Shown here one piece after another: positions 25,866 to 37,313 of a DNA stretch of 64,000 bases. The notes beneath the pieces were generated by a model, which was not told where the DNA came from, ran no database searches, and saw only the letters and a list, made by a program, of their open reading frames with translations. A program made the translations under genes and the position numbers. How positions within the stretch are numbered: the stretch's first letter is position 1; every line of letters begins with the position of its first letter. The DNA comes from Penicillus capitatus (lineage: Eukaryota; Chlorophyta): NCBI GenBank assembly GCA_965649825.1, contig OZ287694.1:744001-808000 (forward strand), in the 5' to 3' direction.

Positions 25866-28192
25866 ATGAGTCACGATTTCTGGAATGCGCAACGCAACGC
25901 TTTGTTGGGAACCAGCGCCACCGTTACGACTTTAACGCATTCGCAGCCATCGCCGTCGTCACAACTGTCTCCGCCGGGTCGCCATGGCATGCCTCTTGAA
26001 AGCCACGCGCCGTCCATGTGGCGTCCGCCTGTGTGTCACGCTCGCTGCTTCTCTTTCCTGACGTTGCGATAGGTCGTGGGAGGTGGCAGTGCGATGCAGC
26101 GACTGGGGACGGGATCGGTTCAACCGTCTGTCTCGGCAATGTCGTCGTCGAAACGCTCGTCGTCATTTCCACTGTGGCATCAGCAGGAATCCCTTCAATC
26201 CGCTGCGCAGACGTTGCTGAGAGTGAGACGCCAGACCTCGATGCGTGCACTAACGGCGTTGCAGGATCTGCGAACGCGTGAGCAGTTACCGAGTCACCTC
26301 CTCAACCAGCTCCATCAAGAAATCGTCCAATGCGTCCAAGCGCAGCAAGAAAATGCCAAGATGCTGAAAACACTGTCAGATCGTTTGACAGAGATAGACG
26401 CTGACAGCAAAGAAACAAAACGTAATATTGAACGGTCAGCCTTTCTGTCGCCCCACTGGCCAGGCAGAATGCGTTAGATATGAGCAGGATTCGGGAATCC
26501 GTCGAATACTTAATGCAGCAGGAGAAAGAGAACGTCCGAAGGATAGACGACGCACCGGGATCTCCTGGTGGCAGGATGGACATAGAGAATCAAGTGTTGC
26601 CCGAACAGGACAAGACAGAGCTGATTCTGACAGATCAGTACGGTCGCGTTGTCTGTCGATCACCCGATGTCTGCTCAATTTGATCTGTGTTTGTGTTTCT
26701 GTCCAGCACGTAGCGCAGCCAAATCCCACAGATGGAAGAATCTCGAGGCGGGTGCAACAGACGAGGGAACGGTGTGTTGGTTGAAATACGAAATGCCGGA
26801 CGTGCTGAGTGCGGTAATGTGCAGACGGACAGTCCGGAAAAGTATGTCATTCCGTCGGACTGGCAGAGAACGAGGGAAATCCGTAGTGCCTTCGTTCGAA
26901 GCGACCAGCAAGGTCGGCCTCCTATCCCCTGCGCCACTTATGCATCGTTTGTGCTGTTGCAGGAGTCTATTGCCGTAAGAGAAGTACTAAGAAGACATCG
27001 TAGCAGAAGAAAAGAAAAGGCAAAAGGGTTCAAAGTGATCCAGAAACGAAATCGGGAACCTCCACAGCGCCATTTTGTACAGAACACAGATCTGCATCAA
27101 CGTGTGATGTCGTGGTTAAACGACAGTCATATCTGAATACATAACGAGCTGTATTTTTGGCTCATTGCTAACGTCCGTCGTCCGTCGCGTCATAAGATAT
27201 GCAGGCTATGAGCACAGAGCGTCTTCAGCAAGGCGTGCGTGAGCATTGTGATCCGTGCGGGTTCCTTTGATGAGACGGATATTTCTAGTTTCGTGGCGGC
27301 GTGTCGCACCTTCAGGAAAAACTCCTTAGTGCTAAAGTCAGCGTGCAGGATGTCTTATCGCAAGCACGTGTTCTGTCAACCATGGAAACCGAACTTCGCA
27401 GTCGCGAGCTTGAGGAAAATGCATCCAGTGATATCTGTACAGCGATGCTCGCGTCCAAAATCGATTCTGTTTCAGCGACGAGCCAACTGGAGACGATGAT
27501 GAAAGAATTCAGAAAAGACATTGCAGTGAAATGCAGCACCGATGACTCAATATGCTCAAAGATATACCGTCTGTGAGGTTCTAGGGGGCATTTCAAGTGT
27601 CGATGGCGAGGCCAGGAGAGGGAGGCGATGAGAAGGATGAAGGAATGACGGCCGAGCTTGCCAATCTGAAACAGCAGGTAACGGATTCTCTTTTACCGTC
27701 TGTTCTTGACAGAGTGTGTTGTAGATCGCTTCGATGAAAGGAAGCCGCGACAAACTGCTGTTCGAAATCGATCGCCTCTCTGTCGAGTTGGAGTATGCGG
27801 AGACCGAGCGGTTGTTGCTGCAGAAACAGAGGAAAGAGCAAGAGATGCTCGCCGTCTATTGGAAACATAAAGCCAGCGAACGATTTGATCAAATCGAACG
27901 TCTGAAAGAGATGCTCGACGAGAGCGCTGAGGTCCGACTCGCTCAATCTAGACGACCGGATGATCGAGATGTCTTAGGTCTGTCGCGAGAAGCAGCAGTC
28001 TCCACAGGCGGAGCTCTTTTCGGATGTTTCTAAGAAAGTGGCTGACGAGCAGCGGATGGAGACGCTCACATCTCAGCTCGTGATTTCGGAGCAGCGAAAT
28101 AACCAACAACGGGAGACGTGGCTGCCGACGTTGAGACAGCTGGAAGTGCGACTCATGGAACTGAATGCCTCAATCACTGACGCTATTGATTA
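25866..28192 (+). CDS. Coiled-coil protein, unidentified
   Basis: I do not recognise the family. Start ATG 25866 (MSHDFWNAQRNALLGTS). After a Ser/Pro-rich head, exons carry long heptad-rich helices: LLNQLHQEIVQCVQAQQENAKMLK, MSRIRESVEYLMQQEKENVRR, LQEKLLSAKVSVQDVLSQAR, LLFEIDRLSVELEYAETERL, LQKQRKEQEMLAVYWKHKA. The last exon includes LTSQLVISEQRNNQQRETWL and ends NASITDAID with the stop at 28190-28192. The multi-exon layout and continuous coiled coil suggest one cytoskeletal or centrosomal-type protein, but it could be two genes. The start lies only 15 bp after the PPR stop on the same strand. Confidence 0.6.
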
Positions 28193-28237
28193 AAACTCTC
28201 GTCCCAACGTGCAACACAGAAGTTTCTGTTGTCTTTG

Positions 28238-28693
28238 TCAATCCGTCGATGGAGAGAGTTCTTCTCTAAAGAGATCGTAATGGGTCGTCATTCCTTTGCG
28301 TAGACCAGCAGACAGAAAAGAATGCGTTTGATCAGAATCGTGCATAAGGAGGTATCTGATGCCCTCGCTTTTGCTCTCGGCCATTAGATATTCAAGGAGG
28401 ACGTCTTGGAATTCTTTTTCTTGGGCTTTCTCGGAGAGGAGGGTTTGTTGGATCCACCACATCGGCCGATTGCGCCAGTCGCTCCATTCAGAGGTTATAT
28501 AGATACAGGCGATAATGGTTTGGTCTTCGACGGCGACATAATAGCGACAATTTTTGTCGTCTTTCAAGGCGGCCGAAACACCTTTGTGGACAGATGCGTT
28601 GTCCAGCGACTCGTTTGTCATCTGAAGAGTCAATGCCACAATCTGTGCCGTGTCTGTTTCAGTGCCGCTTCGAAAGTTGACCTTGCCAGTCAT
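28238..28693 (-). CDS. GNAT-family N-acetyltransferase
   Basis: Single-exon protein of 151 aa from ATG 28693. The amino part (VNFRSGTETDTAQIVALTLQMTNES) is the usual GNAT opening strand and helix. YYVAVEDQTIIACIYITSEWSDWRN forms the central strands, and WWIQQTLLSEKAQEKEFQDVLLEYL the region where acetyl-CoA binds in GNATs of this type. Near the end, GIRYLLMHDSDQTHSFLSAGLRKGMTTHYDLF matches the late GNAT pattern in which a Tyr follows the last helix. The substrate is unknown. It is convergent with the coiled-coil gene, with a gap of 45 bp. Confidence 0.75.
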   Translation of the reverse strand: MTGKVNFRSGTETDTAQIVALTLQMTNESLDNASVHKGVSAALKDDKNCRYYVAVEDQTIIACIYITSEWSDWRNRPMWWIQQTLLSEKAQEKEFQDVLLEYLMAESKSEGIRYLLMHDSDQTHSFLSAGLRKGMTTHYDLFREELSPSTD

Positions 28694-31600
28694 GGTCGCG
28701 TATTCCCGTGAGAAGACACGGAATTTGTTTCCGGAGACAATCTGCGAAAAGACGACCCAGTTTAAATTCTACCATGTATAGAATTTGAGCAAACTGCCGG
28801 TCGTCTGAATATGGTTGAGTTATCGACGGCGTGTCGACGGGCTCTTGTCGGCTTCACGACAGCAGACGTTAAAAAATGGGTCCTACGTAGGGTAACCGAA
28901 GCCAAGAGGCCAGTCCTTTTCATTTTTCAGATTCACGTTGATGATAATTAGAGAGCACGTATAACTGCTGGCTTAGATGCAGCCCGTGCTTGGCCAAGAG
29001 CGCAGATTTGTGAAATGTTTAGTAATGGTATTCGCAGACTTCATCACCACCCGAATCCATTACTTTAACGGGTATTCTTACAAGCTAAGGAAATGTATGA
29101 GCCCTGCCTACAGATACCTTTCTGTTTTTTTTTGGTGGAGATGAGTACTCGCGTGAAAATTCATATAGATTTGCATAGGATGCGAGTGCGAACAAAAAGA
29201 ATTGAGGAAGAACTACTCGTACAACATTCGACAAGCAAACCCTTGTTTCTTTGGAACACTTAACATATATTTGTCTTTGATTTCATTCGCAAGAAAAAAT
29301 GGTTTGTATAATTCAGAATTCTTCTCGAATTGTGCTAATGTTATGTCCGAGATTGGTTTTGCATGCAACTGACGATTTTGACTAAAAATGATTGCTATTA
29401 CGATAAGACTTATGTAAAAGACGGGGAAATGTGATAAATCGATTCGCATTGATATTTCTTCGACTTGCATACTCGTTCTTTTATTTTTCCCTCATGCTAC
29501 TAGCAACGGGATGTGACTAGATGTTAAGGTGCCGGATTGACTTCTTTGAGTCAATCATAAGACGATTCGAACAAAGCGGAGCAAATCAACGGACGATGAT
29601 ATTTATACACATACCGGATTACTGAATTGAGACATTGGGCGCTTGACCGAGAACCTTTTTCCTGTAATCCGCGATCCTTGTTGAGTCGGTCTGGGCGTCA
29701 GAGCGGGTCGCTCCGTCATGGGCCCGAGACGGCGTATGACATTAGAATTTATTTTCATTTCTTCAACCGAGAAGAAAGAAACAAGATCTGTACCGAAGTA
29801 AGACAGACCACGTTAGAGTGCGATGCCCTCGATTTTCACGGAATTTCGAGGATTAATCATCCACTTATAGAATGACACATCACCAATCAAGTACACTAGA
29901 ACTATAAGTCCAGTTGCATGGAAAACGCAGGGGATTTAGGGGTCGGGACATTTAATGAAGCACGGAAAAAAATGGGTTGTGGAGAGCGCCCGTCGAAGAA
30001 AACCAGACATACAAACACTGTCAGAGATGCAGATGTCGCGTCGCTCGACGCAGCCATGTCGAGCGGTTGGAGCGACGCGTAACCATCCTGGCGCGCCGAC
30101 CATCGGTCGCGACGGGTGTTCGCCTCCAACCTGTCTCGCCAATAACTGTCGGACGATGGTTGCCGAGCGTGGGCTGAAGTTCTCAGCCGTTAGACGTGAG
30201 GTTAGGAGAATCTCAACCATCCTGAGTACTTAATGTCGACGGTCTCCTGTCATTTAACTCGTGTTGTCCGCATAGCTGCCGAGTGCGCTGTTCGCGTCGT
30301 CGGAGTCAAATAGTTGCGCGAATATTTTGCTCGATCCCGACAAGCACATAACAACAGCATAAGAAAAGGAGGGGAGTAACGACATTATCACAGAAGCGCC
30401 GAAGAGAACTCAATGCCATCCTCTGGCATGCAATCGTACTCAAAAAGCAGTAATGACAGTTTCTTACACCATCTTACTTTAACGACGATGGCGAACAAAG
30501 AAAAGAACGGGTATTTTTGGCAAGTATGGTGCAAACATCCTCCACGACACCGATGATAATTAGCTCAGTATCATCGAATGCGTGTTCTACTTTTTTCAAA
30601 GTAAAGGTCAACAGCGAGGGAAAGGACATGGAAATTGGATCAAATGTTGTAGTGCTTACTCGCCTAGGGCAAGATGGCGAGCGTCCCCCGCGATACAGAG
30701 GCGTCGCGGAGGTGGTCTCGGAAATCGCCCCTTCCGTACAAAAGTTGCATCGATCCTTCTTATTTGCGAGGAAGTCGATGCACAAATGGTGTTTCTCCTG
30801 CCGGCTACCGGTGCATACCTAGGCGCTTCTGGACGAAGCATCGACCGAGCACAAGTTTCGGCCTCTAAATGCGGGGGAGTTAACCGTTCTGCATTATCTA
30901 CTTTTATTGATGATCAATTACTCGTGTACCGGGCGTTTCCTCCTCGAGAAAGGTCTAAGAGAAACCGATCGCCGATGAAAAACATGTTCAGAAAACCGAT
31001 AGTGTCTCTTTCGTCGTGCTAATTGTCGAAAAATCTCTCTAGCAAACATGCAAAAGTTATTGTTGAAAGGAATGTAATGGCAGAGAATCAACGTTACGAT
31101 AGTTACTTCGCGTAATGTCCGATTCCGTTATGTGCTTTTATTTACTTGTCTTTAACACTTAAAAGATGTTAGCTCTGAGCAAGTGCGTTGAAACCGCGCG
31201 ATACACATTTTACGTGGCGTCTCACATGAAAATAGTGATCGTCGCGATAACAACTTGTTTTCCACGATGTCTGCTAAATGGTTGTAAGCAAAACAATTGT
31301 CGCAGTCTGTCGCAACTCGCTGCGACAGTTAGATTGCTCTACTTTCAGTATGTCGTTTCAACTTGATTGCAACCCGCTTTTCGACAAAAAATTATCGCTA
31401 TTGCATATCATATTACCAAAAAGTACTTGAACATTCAACTATGACTTTGTCTCCATTAACCTTGCTTGCCCGGAGAAGAATGTTGATTAAGGCTAGTATA
31501 ATTACACATCACATAGGACGAATATAGGTTGCGTTTGGCTTAAAGACTGCGAATTAGAGCTTTTCTGGCTTTGTATGGACCTCGCAAATCAGGTGACTTT

Positions 31601-33764
31601 CACAAACCATGTACGTCAAACAACCCTCAACGAAATCATGGTTCGAGAAGGCTTCGTTAAGGAATCTGCCAACTGCGAGTCCAAACTCCAAGAGAAATAT
31701 CACAAAAGAAAATCGCTAGTATTTAAGATCATATGAGACGCGACATTGTCAGGTATTGTCCGTCGGGCACGTAACACTCGTAAATCCAGTCTGCGTGCTT
31801 TAGGTCCTATGCGTGCAATCAAGAATGGTGCGAAGCACTTATACAAATCTACGAAAGATGCTTAACGATTCCCGCTTCTTCGCGTTCTTTTGTGTTCCAT
31901 TCTTTGTACTTGTCTTTGTTACTACATCTTACAGCCGTCGAAGTTGCTACGTACTTAGAAGAACTCGAACTAAATAAGACACTTTAAAAAATCACGAGAA
32001 TGGACGAGTTACTCAAATGTTGCGACTGAATGCTCTCTCTCTTTAACACGAACGTTGTTTTGGTTAAGTATACAACTGCACAAGAGCGAGCCATTAGTAA
32101 ATATCGGATTGATACAAGCCACAACCTCATATCGAAGATGAAGATGGACTTTCTAGTCCCAGTAACTCCGTAGTACCATGTCGTTTAGTGTGGAATGTCT
32201 GGTCACCACCAGTAAAGCTAAATGTTGGTCACACACTCAATACTGCCGACCAAATATCGCTTCCATAGTCTTTGGTACGATCAAATACCGCCGTGCGTAA
32301 GGACGACATTGCTTTCATCTAACATCCTACTGTTAAGACCAGTCAAGGAATCCGTAAGCAGCAACGGGACAGTGAAACACAATCGCGCAATGAGGCGCAG
32401 CGCCTTAAGGCAAACATGCTAAGGCTTTACTGTAACGATTTCTTTTTCGCCAAGTTGTATGCGTTACAAGAAACAGTCGTAAGAGCGAAGCTGATCATGG
32501 CGTCCGACATCGGTGCTGATGGAACTTTGGAAACGGACACGATAAACGTATTGTTATTCATTGCATTTACCTTCGACAGTGCTCACAGTTTTCCTCGCGG
32601 AGCGCTCTTGAAACTCGCACTTTATCTCTTTCCTCCGAGGAGCTACTGCGTACATTGAGCAAACAAACGTGTTTTCACACTTCAACCTGTGTTGATAAAC
32701 ATCTCCCAATAGTGCTTGAGCATTCGACAAAAATCATGCGTTCTTCGCCAACCGGCAACAACCGCTCATCAACTTTCCATCGAATTCCATCGGAAATGTC
32801 GAAGTGTGGATGGATGCATCTCTCTCCCCGAGAGTCATAGCACTAAAGTGGAACGGAGGCCATCCAGGGCAATTAATTCTCTTTCTACAAGACGCGAGGG
32901 CGACACAACATGTCACGGCGAGCAAAAGTCATACAGTTTAAAAAATACGGTTTGATGAAGAAAGGCCCACATTCCATTCTCCATCCATTCCTTCGCCATC
33001 AAAATCTGCTGACAACCTCTTGCGTTCTAACAGCTACAACTTGCCACCTTTGCGTGACGCTTCTATGAACGGCGTTTCGTCAGAAACATCATCTCTGTGC
33101 ATTTTCCTCGCCTCCAACGCGATCTTAGATGATCGATGATCCATACAATGCAATAGGAACGTTGTTCGAAGTTCGAGCCGCCTCATCGAGCTCTGTCAAT
33201 CAAGCAACCGTCGTTTTCTGCCGGACGCGGGTCAACAAACTGCCAATCAGAAAAAACAAACCGCCTGCCTTCGATGGTCTCCGGCCTTCGCGGCTGTTAA
33301 TCATCAGATGGACCTCTACATCTTCTATCGGACACTTGAGTTGATTGTTCAATAACCGTAGCTTGTAAAGAATCGTTCTATTACTAACCGTCTTACTAAT
33401 GGAGAGGAACCGTCTAGGAAGGAGAGCTTTGCGCTATGCACAAGAACTCCGCGATCGTTGTTGGCCCATTCTCAATCCAATTGTATAAACGTGCGTTGTC
33501 TCAACCATGTCTTAACATCCTATCCATACCTACGTTGTTTAAAAGGTCAGAGAATTCCACTTTATGAGTATACACATAAGGAATCCGTCACCACGATCTC
33601 TCATCGAAAAAATTCGAGATTCATAACTAATAGTTAATCGGGTAATAGTCAAACGGAGGGTTGGGCGGATCGTCAGTGAATGGGCGGGTGGGGGTCACTA
33701 CACAGTTTTGTCAGCCTTATTCGCACAAGCCCTGACAGAGTGAATGGGTAACAAAAACAGTAGC
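28694..33764. other. AT-richer gene-poor island, about 5 kb
   Basis: The longest stretch without a supportable gene. Base composition is visibly more AT-rich than the flanks. Reading frames are short and lack family features; the ones I inspected are 29470-29213 minus (85 aa, hydrophobic start), 30582-31022 plus and 32416-32658 plus. No terminal repeats, reverse transcriptase or transposase motifs were seen. It may be relaxed intergenic DNA, a decayed insertion, or a locus for non-coding RNA. Confidence 0.55.
29535..29556. other. Small perfect hairpin in AT-rich island
   Basis: gattgact and agtcaatc form an 8-bp inverted repeat with a 6-base loop. No adjacent gene gives it a clear role; it could be chance. 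Confidence 0.35.
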
Positions 33765-35540
33765 TCAGTGACCACATTGCAGCGAGGGAATAACAGAAAG
33801 AAGAACAACTAGAGGAAAAACGCAGAGAAGCAAAATGGCGGAAAAAAGAGAGATCCAAGGAAGAAATGCTTCAATACGCTCATCGATAAATCGCGGAACG
33901 AGTACAATACTGAGCCCCATGCCGCAGAGAAACCCACCAATGTGTGAGAGGTGGGACGCTTCCTGATGGCTAGTCAGGGCAATAATAAACGCAGATAGAA
34001 ACGTACAGATGCCAATGAGGCGTAGACAAGGAAAACTCACATGTCTGAAATCGCCGATCACGTCCATGATATAAAATGCAGCTAAACCAAAGACGCAGCC
34101 ACTGGCTCCGAGAACCAGTCCACAGGCATCTTCCAAAGCTGCGCTAATGAAGTTGCCAGAAATACCAGATAGCCAGCATATCACCCCAGTCCTGAAAAAT
34201 CCGTACTTTGACTCGAGGGACCAGGAGAGGATAACAAAAAGAAACAGATTTCCACCGAGATGTGCGAAATTCTCGTGGACGAGCATTGAAAACAACCACC
34301 TCCACGATTCAGTTGTTACCAATGGTAAATACCTAGACACACACATCGAGCAATCGATCCTATCGCAGGTGATGGTCATTACCTGGCTCCCCATGCAATG
34401 AGGAACCCGTCATCAAATGTTCTCCATTTTTCAGCTCTGAATAGCCATGTCGCAAGTTCAACTGGTCCAAATTCGTAATCGATCTTCTCGCCTTCCCTTT
34501 CCCTCCAGAGAGGATATTCACCAGCCATGAATCCGAAGAAAAGGATGAGGACCAAAGGAAAGAGCACAGTAAACAGCATAGGCTTTTTGGTATATTTAGG
34601 AGGAGAAAGGGCTTCGAAGACCCACTGTCCAACGAGGAACATACTGGTCCTCACCATATCGACACCGTTCTCAAATCTCTGAGCTCTGTACTTATCAATG
34701 GCGTTCAACAAACGCGTTTTATTAGTCGAACGACGATGCTTCTTCTGCATACTGGACAACGGATGCACCATGTGATCCCATGCCCTCGCCAATCTTCCCT
34801 TATGCTGTCTCTTGATGAACTACACGCACAGAAAGGATCTTCCAAGGGAGAGGCCGTGCGTTGTTAGCATCGACCTTATAGAGGCGTGCTTGAAATCCGG
34901 ATAATTCACTTTCGTCCATTTCAGATAAGCCAAAGGGCAGCTTCAGTCGACCGTTCTTGGTGTTGACACCCAGTGCGTGCATGATGTCTCCAAAGATCTC
35001 GACAGATCTCCGACTCTTCTTCCGATGCGATCGCTCGACGGCGATATTTTGGCTGCGAGGTAGATGCCCTGGCGGCGGCTTCATCATTCCCACGGTGGGC
35101 TGGCCAGGAACACGTGACGGTCGTTTGCGGTGATGGGTCTCGAGAACGCTGCCAAACTCGTCTGTCGGATCATCGACATCCAGCGTGGTTCGACGACGCG
35201 ATCGGGTGATCTTCGGCGTAAACGTTGAGCAGTTTTCCGGCAGACTTGGCAGCGTCCCTCGCAAACCGGTAACACTTGAAGCCGTCGAATTCAACGACCA
35301 GTCGTGAAGCGGTTTGTGATTCGGAGGTCTTTCCAGACGATTGGACTTGTACATCTTCTCCAGCCACTGTCGGTGGTACTTAAACGGGTACTGTACAAAA
35401 ACGAGACTCAGATAATGCAGCAGTAACTGAATCCAGGTCAGAGGCTCCGGTTTCTTGGATTTCTGCGATGCAATCTTTGCAACAATTTTCTTCGAGCTAT
35501 CTTTACGCAGAGGAGGAACCTGTTCAAACCATGTACTCAT
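33765..35540 (-). CDS. Rhomboid-family intramembrane protease
   Basis: Polytopic serine protease cleaving transmembrane substrates. Carboxy exon (to stop 33765) carries the family motifs: SMLVHENFAHLGGNLFLF, LVLGASGCVFGL with the catalytic Ser in GASG, and ASHLSHIGGFLCG with the catalytic His. An intron of about 45 nt near 34380-34335 joins FLIAWGA to RYLPLVTTESWRWLF, the WGAR...W pattern just before the catalytic core. Upstream exons give a long basic cytoplasmic amino-terminal part (MSTWFEQVPPLRKDS onwards, start 35540) and a first span around LFTVLFPLVLILFFGFMAG. The Ser and His make it likely active rather than an iRhom pseudoprotease. The adjacent frame 35537-36400 may be a further 5' exon. 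Confidence 0.88.
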
Positions 35541-36400
35541 CGCAGAACACGAGGCAAAGAACGACTTGCTTTTTTCTTGGAAGGCCGATCGATGGTAACG
35601 ACATGCTCATCGGTTTCTTCCGACGATGACGCTCCCACGACCTCTGTCGCCTTTGCTTTCGTCGTTTTCCGTGGGCCCTCGAGATGCTTTGCACTGTCTT
35701 CAATGATGGCATCGCCTCTTACACTGTCCTGTCTTGCAGATGACGATCCTGCGCTCTGATGCTGCGTTAGCTCTTCAAGATTCAATCGCAGAGAGTTATC
35801 TCTCCTCAGAGAGGAAGAACGACCGGTCTCCTCTGGACGGGACGTCGGAACATGTGTCCTCGTCCTTCTTATTGACGTCTTGGGCGCATCCATTTCCATG
35901 TCCAGAAGTTCTTCAAATCTCGTTTCTGCTGACATGGTGCGCGCGACACCTGGATGATTTGGAGCAAAGGGAATGTCTAAAGGGGTGGCGGCCCTTCCGC
36001 TTCTTATGGAGAGCGTCGGTTTCAGAACACGTTCCGAAGGCATCTTCCTCAGAGACCGTTGTGAGGAATCGATGCGTTTGCTGGAGTCCAACAGAATGTC
36101 ATCTCCAAATTCCTCCGAGAAAAGACGGGAGAGATTTCGCCTGGAACGTCTCTCTGGCAGAGGTGGAGTCGACTCCTCAGAAGAGTGTGCTGGAACGGTT
36201 CTTGTTCGTCTCACTGAGCTTCGAGGCGCACCACGTTCCACCTCTCCTTCGTCATTTCGAGCTCGAGGCGGACGTTTTATGGCAACACGTTTCTTCGAGT
36301 GACGCACGAATGCATCGTCTTCGTCTCTCTCTGTACCTTCTTCTCGCTTTTCTTTTAAAGACACATGACTCGCTAAGGAATCCCGCGACGATTGTGCCAT
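35537..36400 (-). CDS. Basic, Arg/Ser-rich hypothetical protein or rhomboid 5' exon
   Basis: An open frame of 287 codons from ATG 36400 ending in a TGA that overlaps the ATG of the rhomboid frame (ATGA, 35540-35537). No family recognised. The content is disordered: repeated RRTRT motifs (SSVRRTRTVPAH, TSIRRTRTHVPT), many Ser, Glu and Arg, and a KKRVAIKRPPR nuclear-signal-like run. Either it is a separate protein, or a small intron near the junction fuses it in frame to the rhomboid as a long cytoplasmic head. I could not find a normal-length intron that keeps phase. Confidence 0.5.
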   Translation of the reverse strand: MAQSSRDSLASHVSLKEKREEGTERDEDDAFVRHSKKRVAIKRPPRARNDEGEVERGAPRSSVRRTRTVPAHSSEESTPPLPERRSRRNLSRLFSEEFGDDILLDSSKRIDSSQRSLRKMPSERVLKPTLSIRSGRAATPLDIPFAPNHPGVARTMSAETRFEELLDMEMDAPKTSIRRTRTHVPTSRPEETGRSSSLRRDNSLRLNLEELTQHQSAGSSSARQDSVRGDAIIEDSAKHLEGPRKTTKAKATEVVGASSSEETDEHVVTIDRPSKKKASRSLPRVLR

Positions 36401-36544
36401 GGTAAGCGTGAGAAGGCGATAAGGCGAAAAGAAAGGCGCTACCGTTACAGTGAAAGAAACAGAATGGAAGACGCGGATTGACCGCGGAGATAGGCAACAC
36501 AGAGAGAAGCTAAGACGGTTAGACCTTGATAACGACTTAGGTCG

Positions 36545-37165
36545 ATGGTTTTGTGCTGTTTCAAGACAGATCTGTTACGCCTTCGAAGGACATCCGGCGG
36601 CGAATGGACCACGCGGCCATGCTCGCGTCGAGGTTTTGCGAGATGGCATTGCTGCATAGGGGTCGACGGCGAAAATCTTCCACCCAAGAGCTGGGAGGAA
36701 GGAGAAAATGCGCCCGAGCCAGAAAAGGAAAAGAGAACCCATCCGCTGAAAGGCAAAAGAAAATCGATACTGCATCGGTTGAGGATGTCCCAGGCACACA
36801 CAGGAAAGAGACACAGTCCAGAGACCCGTGAAAAAATCCGCCAGTCCATGCTGAAATTCCGCCGTTCCCAAAAACAACCGCCACAGCAACAGCGCGAGCC
36901 ATCACCACGGGAAATCTCCTCTGCCCTAGAACCTCCTTCCGAAGTCAGGAAGCGCCGCAACCGTGTTGTGAACGACTTTGTCATGGAGAAGGCAGTACTG
37001 GAGATGTCTCAGCTCAGAAAAGAAGTCGCCGTCTGGTTGGATGGATGGTATGCCCACCACGAGCACAAGCCATCCCTCGATGACGTTGCTCAGTTCTCTC
37101 CAGAAATCCATAACAAGTTCTTACGATACATTGCACTCCAAGAATTTATTCGATCCAACAGCTAG
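36545..37165 (+). CDS. NUMOD3-like motif protein, basic
   Basis: The open frame ends with the stop at 37163-37165; the true 5' exon may lie upstream near 36450. The notable segment is RLRMSQAHTGKRHSPETREK followed by IRQSMLK. It matches the NUMOD3 pattern (a short DNA-binding helix module, S-x-A-x-x-G-x-x-H-S-x-E-T-R-x-K-I) known from homing endonucleases and from some plant organelle-targeted proteins. Downstream are a poly-Gln/Pro patch and a helical carboxy part, MEKAVLEMSQLRKEVAVWLDG. No endonuclease catalytic motif is visible. Likely a nucleic-acid-binding protein; its location is unknown. Confidence 0.6.
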   Translation: MVLCCFKTDLLRLRRTSGGEWTTRPCSRRGFARWHCCIGVDGENLPPKSWEEGENAPEPEKEKRTHPLKGKRKSILHRLRMSQAHTGKRHSPETREKIRQSMLKFRRSQKQPPQQQREPSPREISSALEPPSEVRKRRNRVVNDFVMEKAVLEMSQLRKEVAVWLDGWYAHHEHKPSLDDVAQFSPEIHNKFLRYIALQEFIRSNS

Positions 37166-37313
37166 TCCATGTTTTCCATGGAGAAGATCCCCACAAGCGT
37201 GGTCCATGGTCAACGAAGTTTGTGAGTGATGATGTGGATTTAAAGCAAGTAAAAGGGAGAAGTGGCAAATGCATGTCATGAATAAATCGTCATGGCCATC
37301 GAGAGAGAGATCT

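Noticed and set aside
28694-33764. Retroelement or DNA transposon remnant
   Set aside because: No reverse transcriptase, integrase or transposase motifs, terminal repeats or target duplications were found by eye.
34800-36400. Rhomboid pseudoprotease (iRhom) because of the long cytoplasmic head
   Set aside because: GASG Ser and the SHIGG His are both present, so it is predicted to be catalytically competent.
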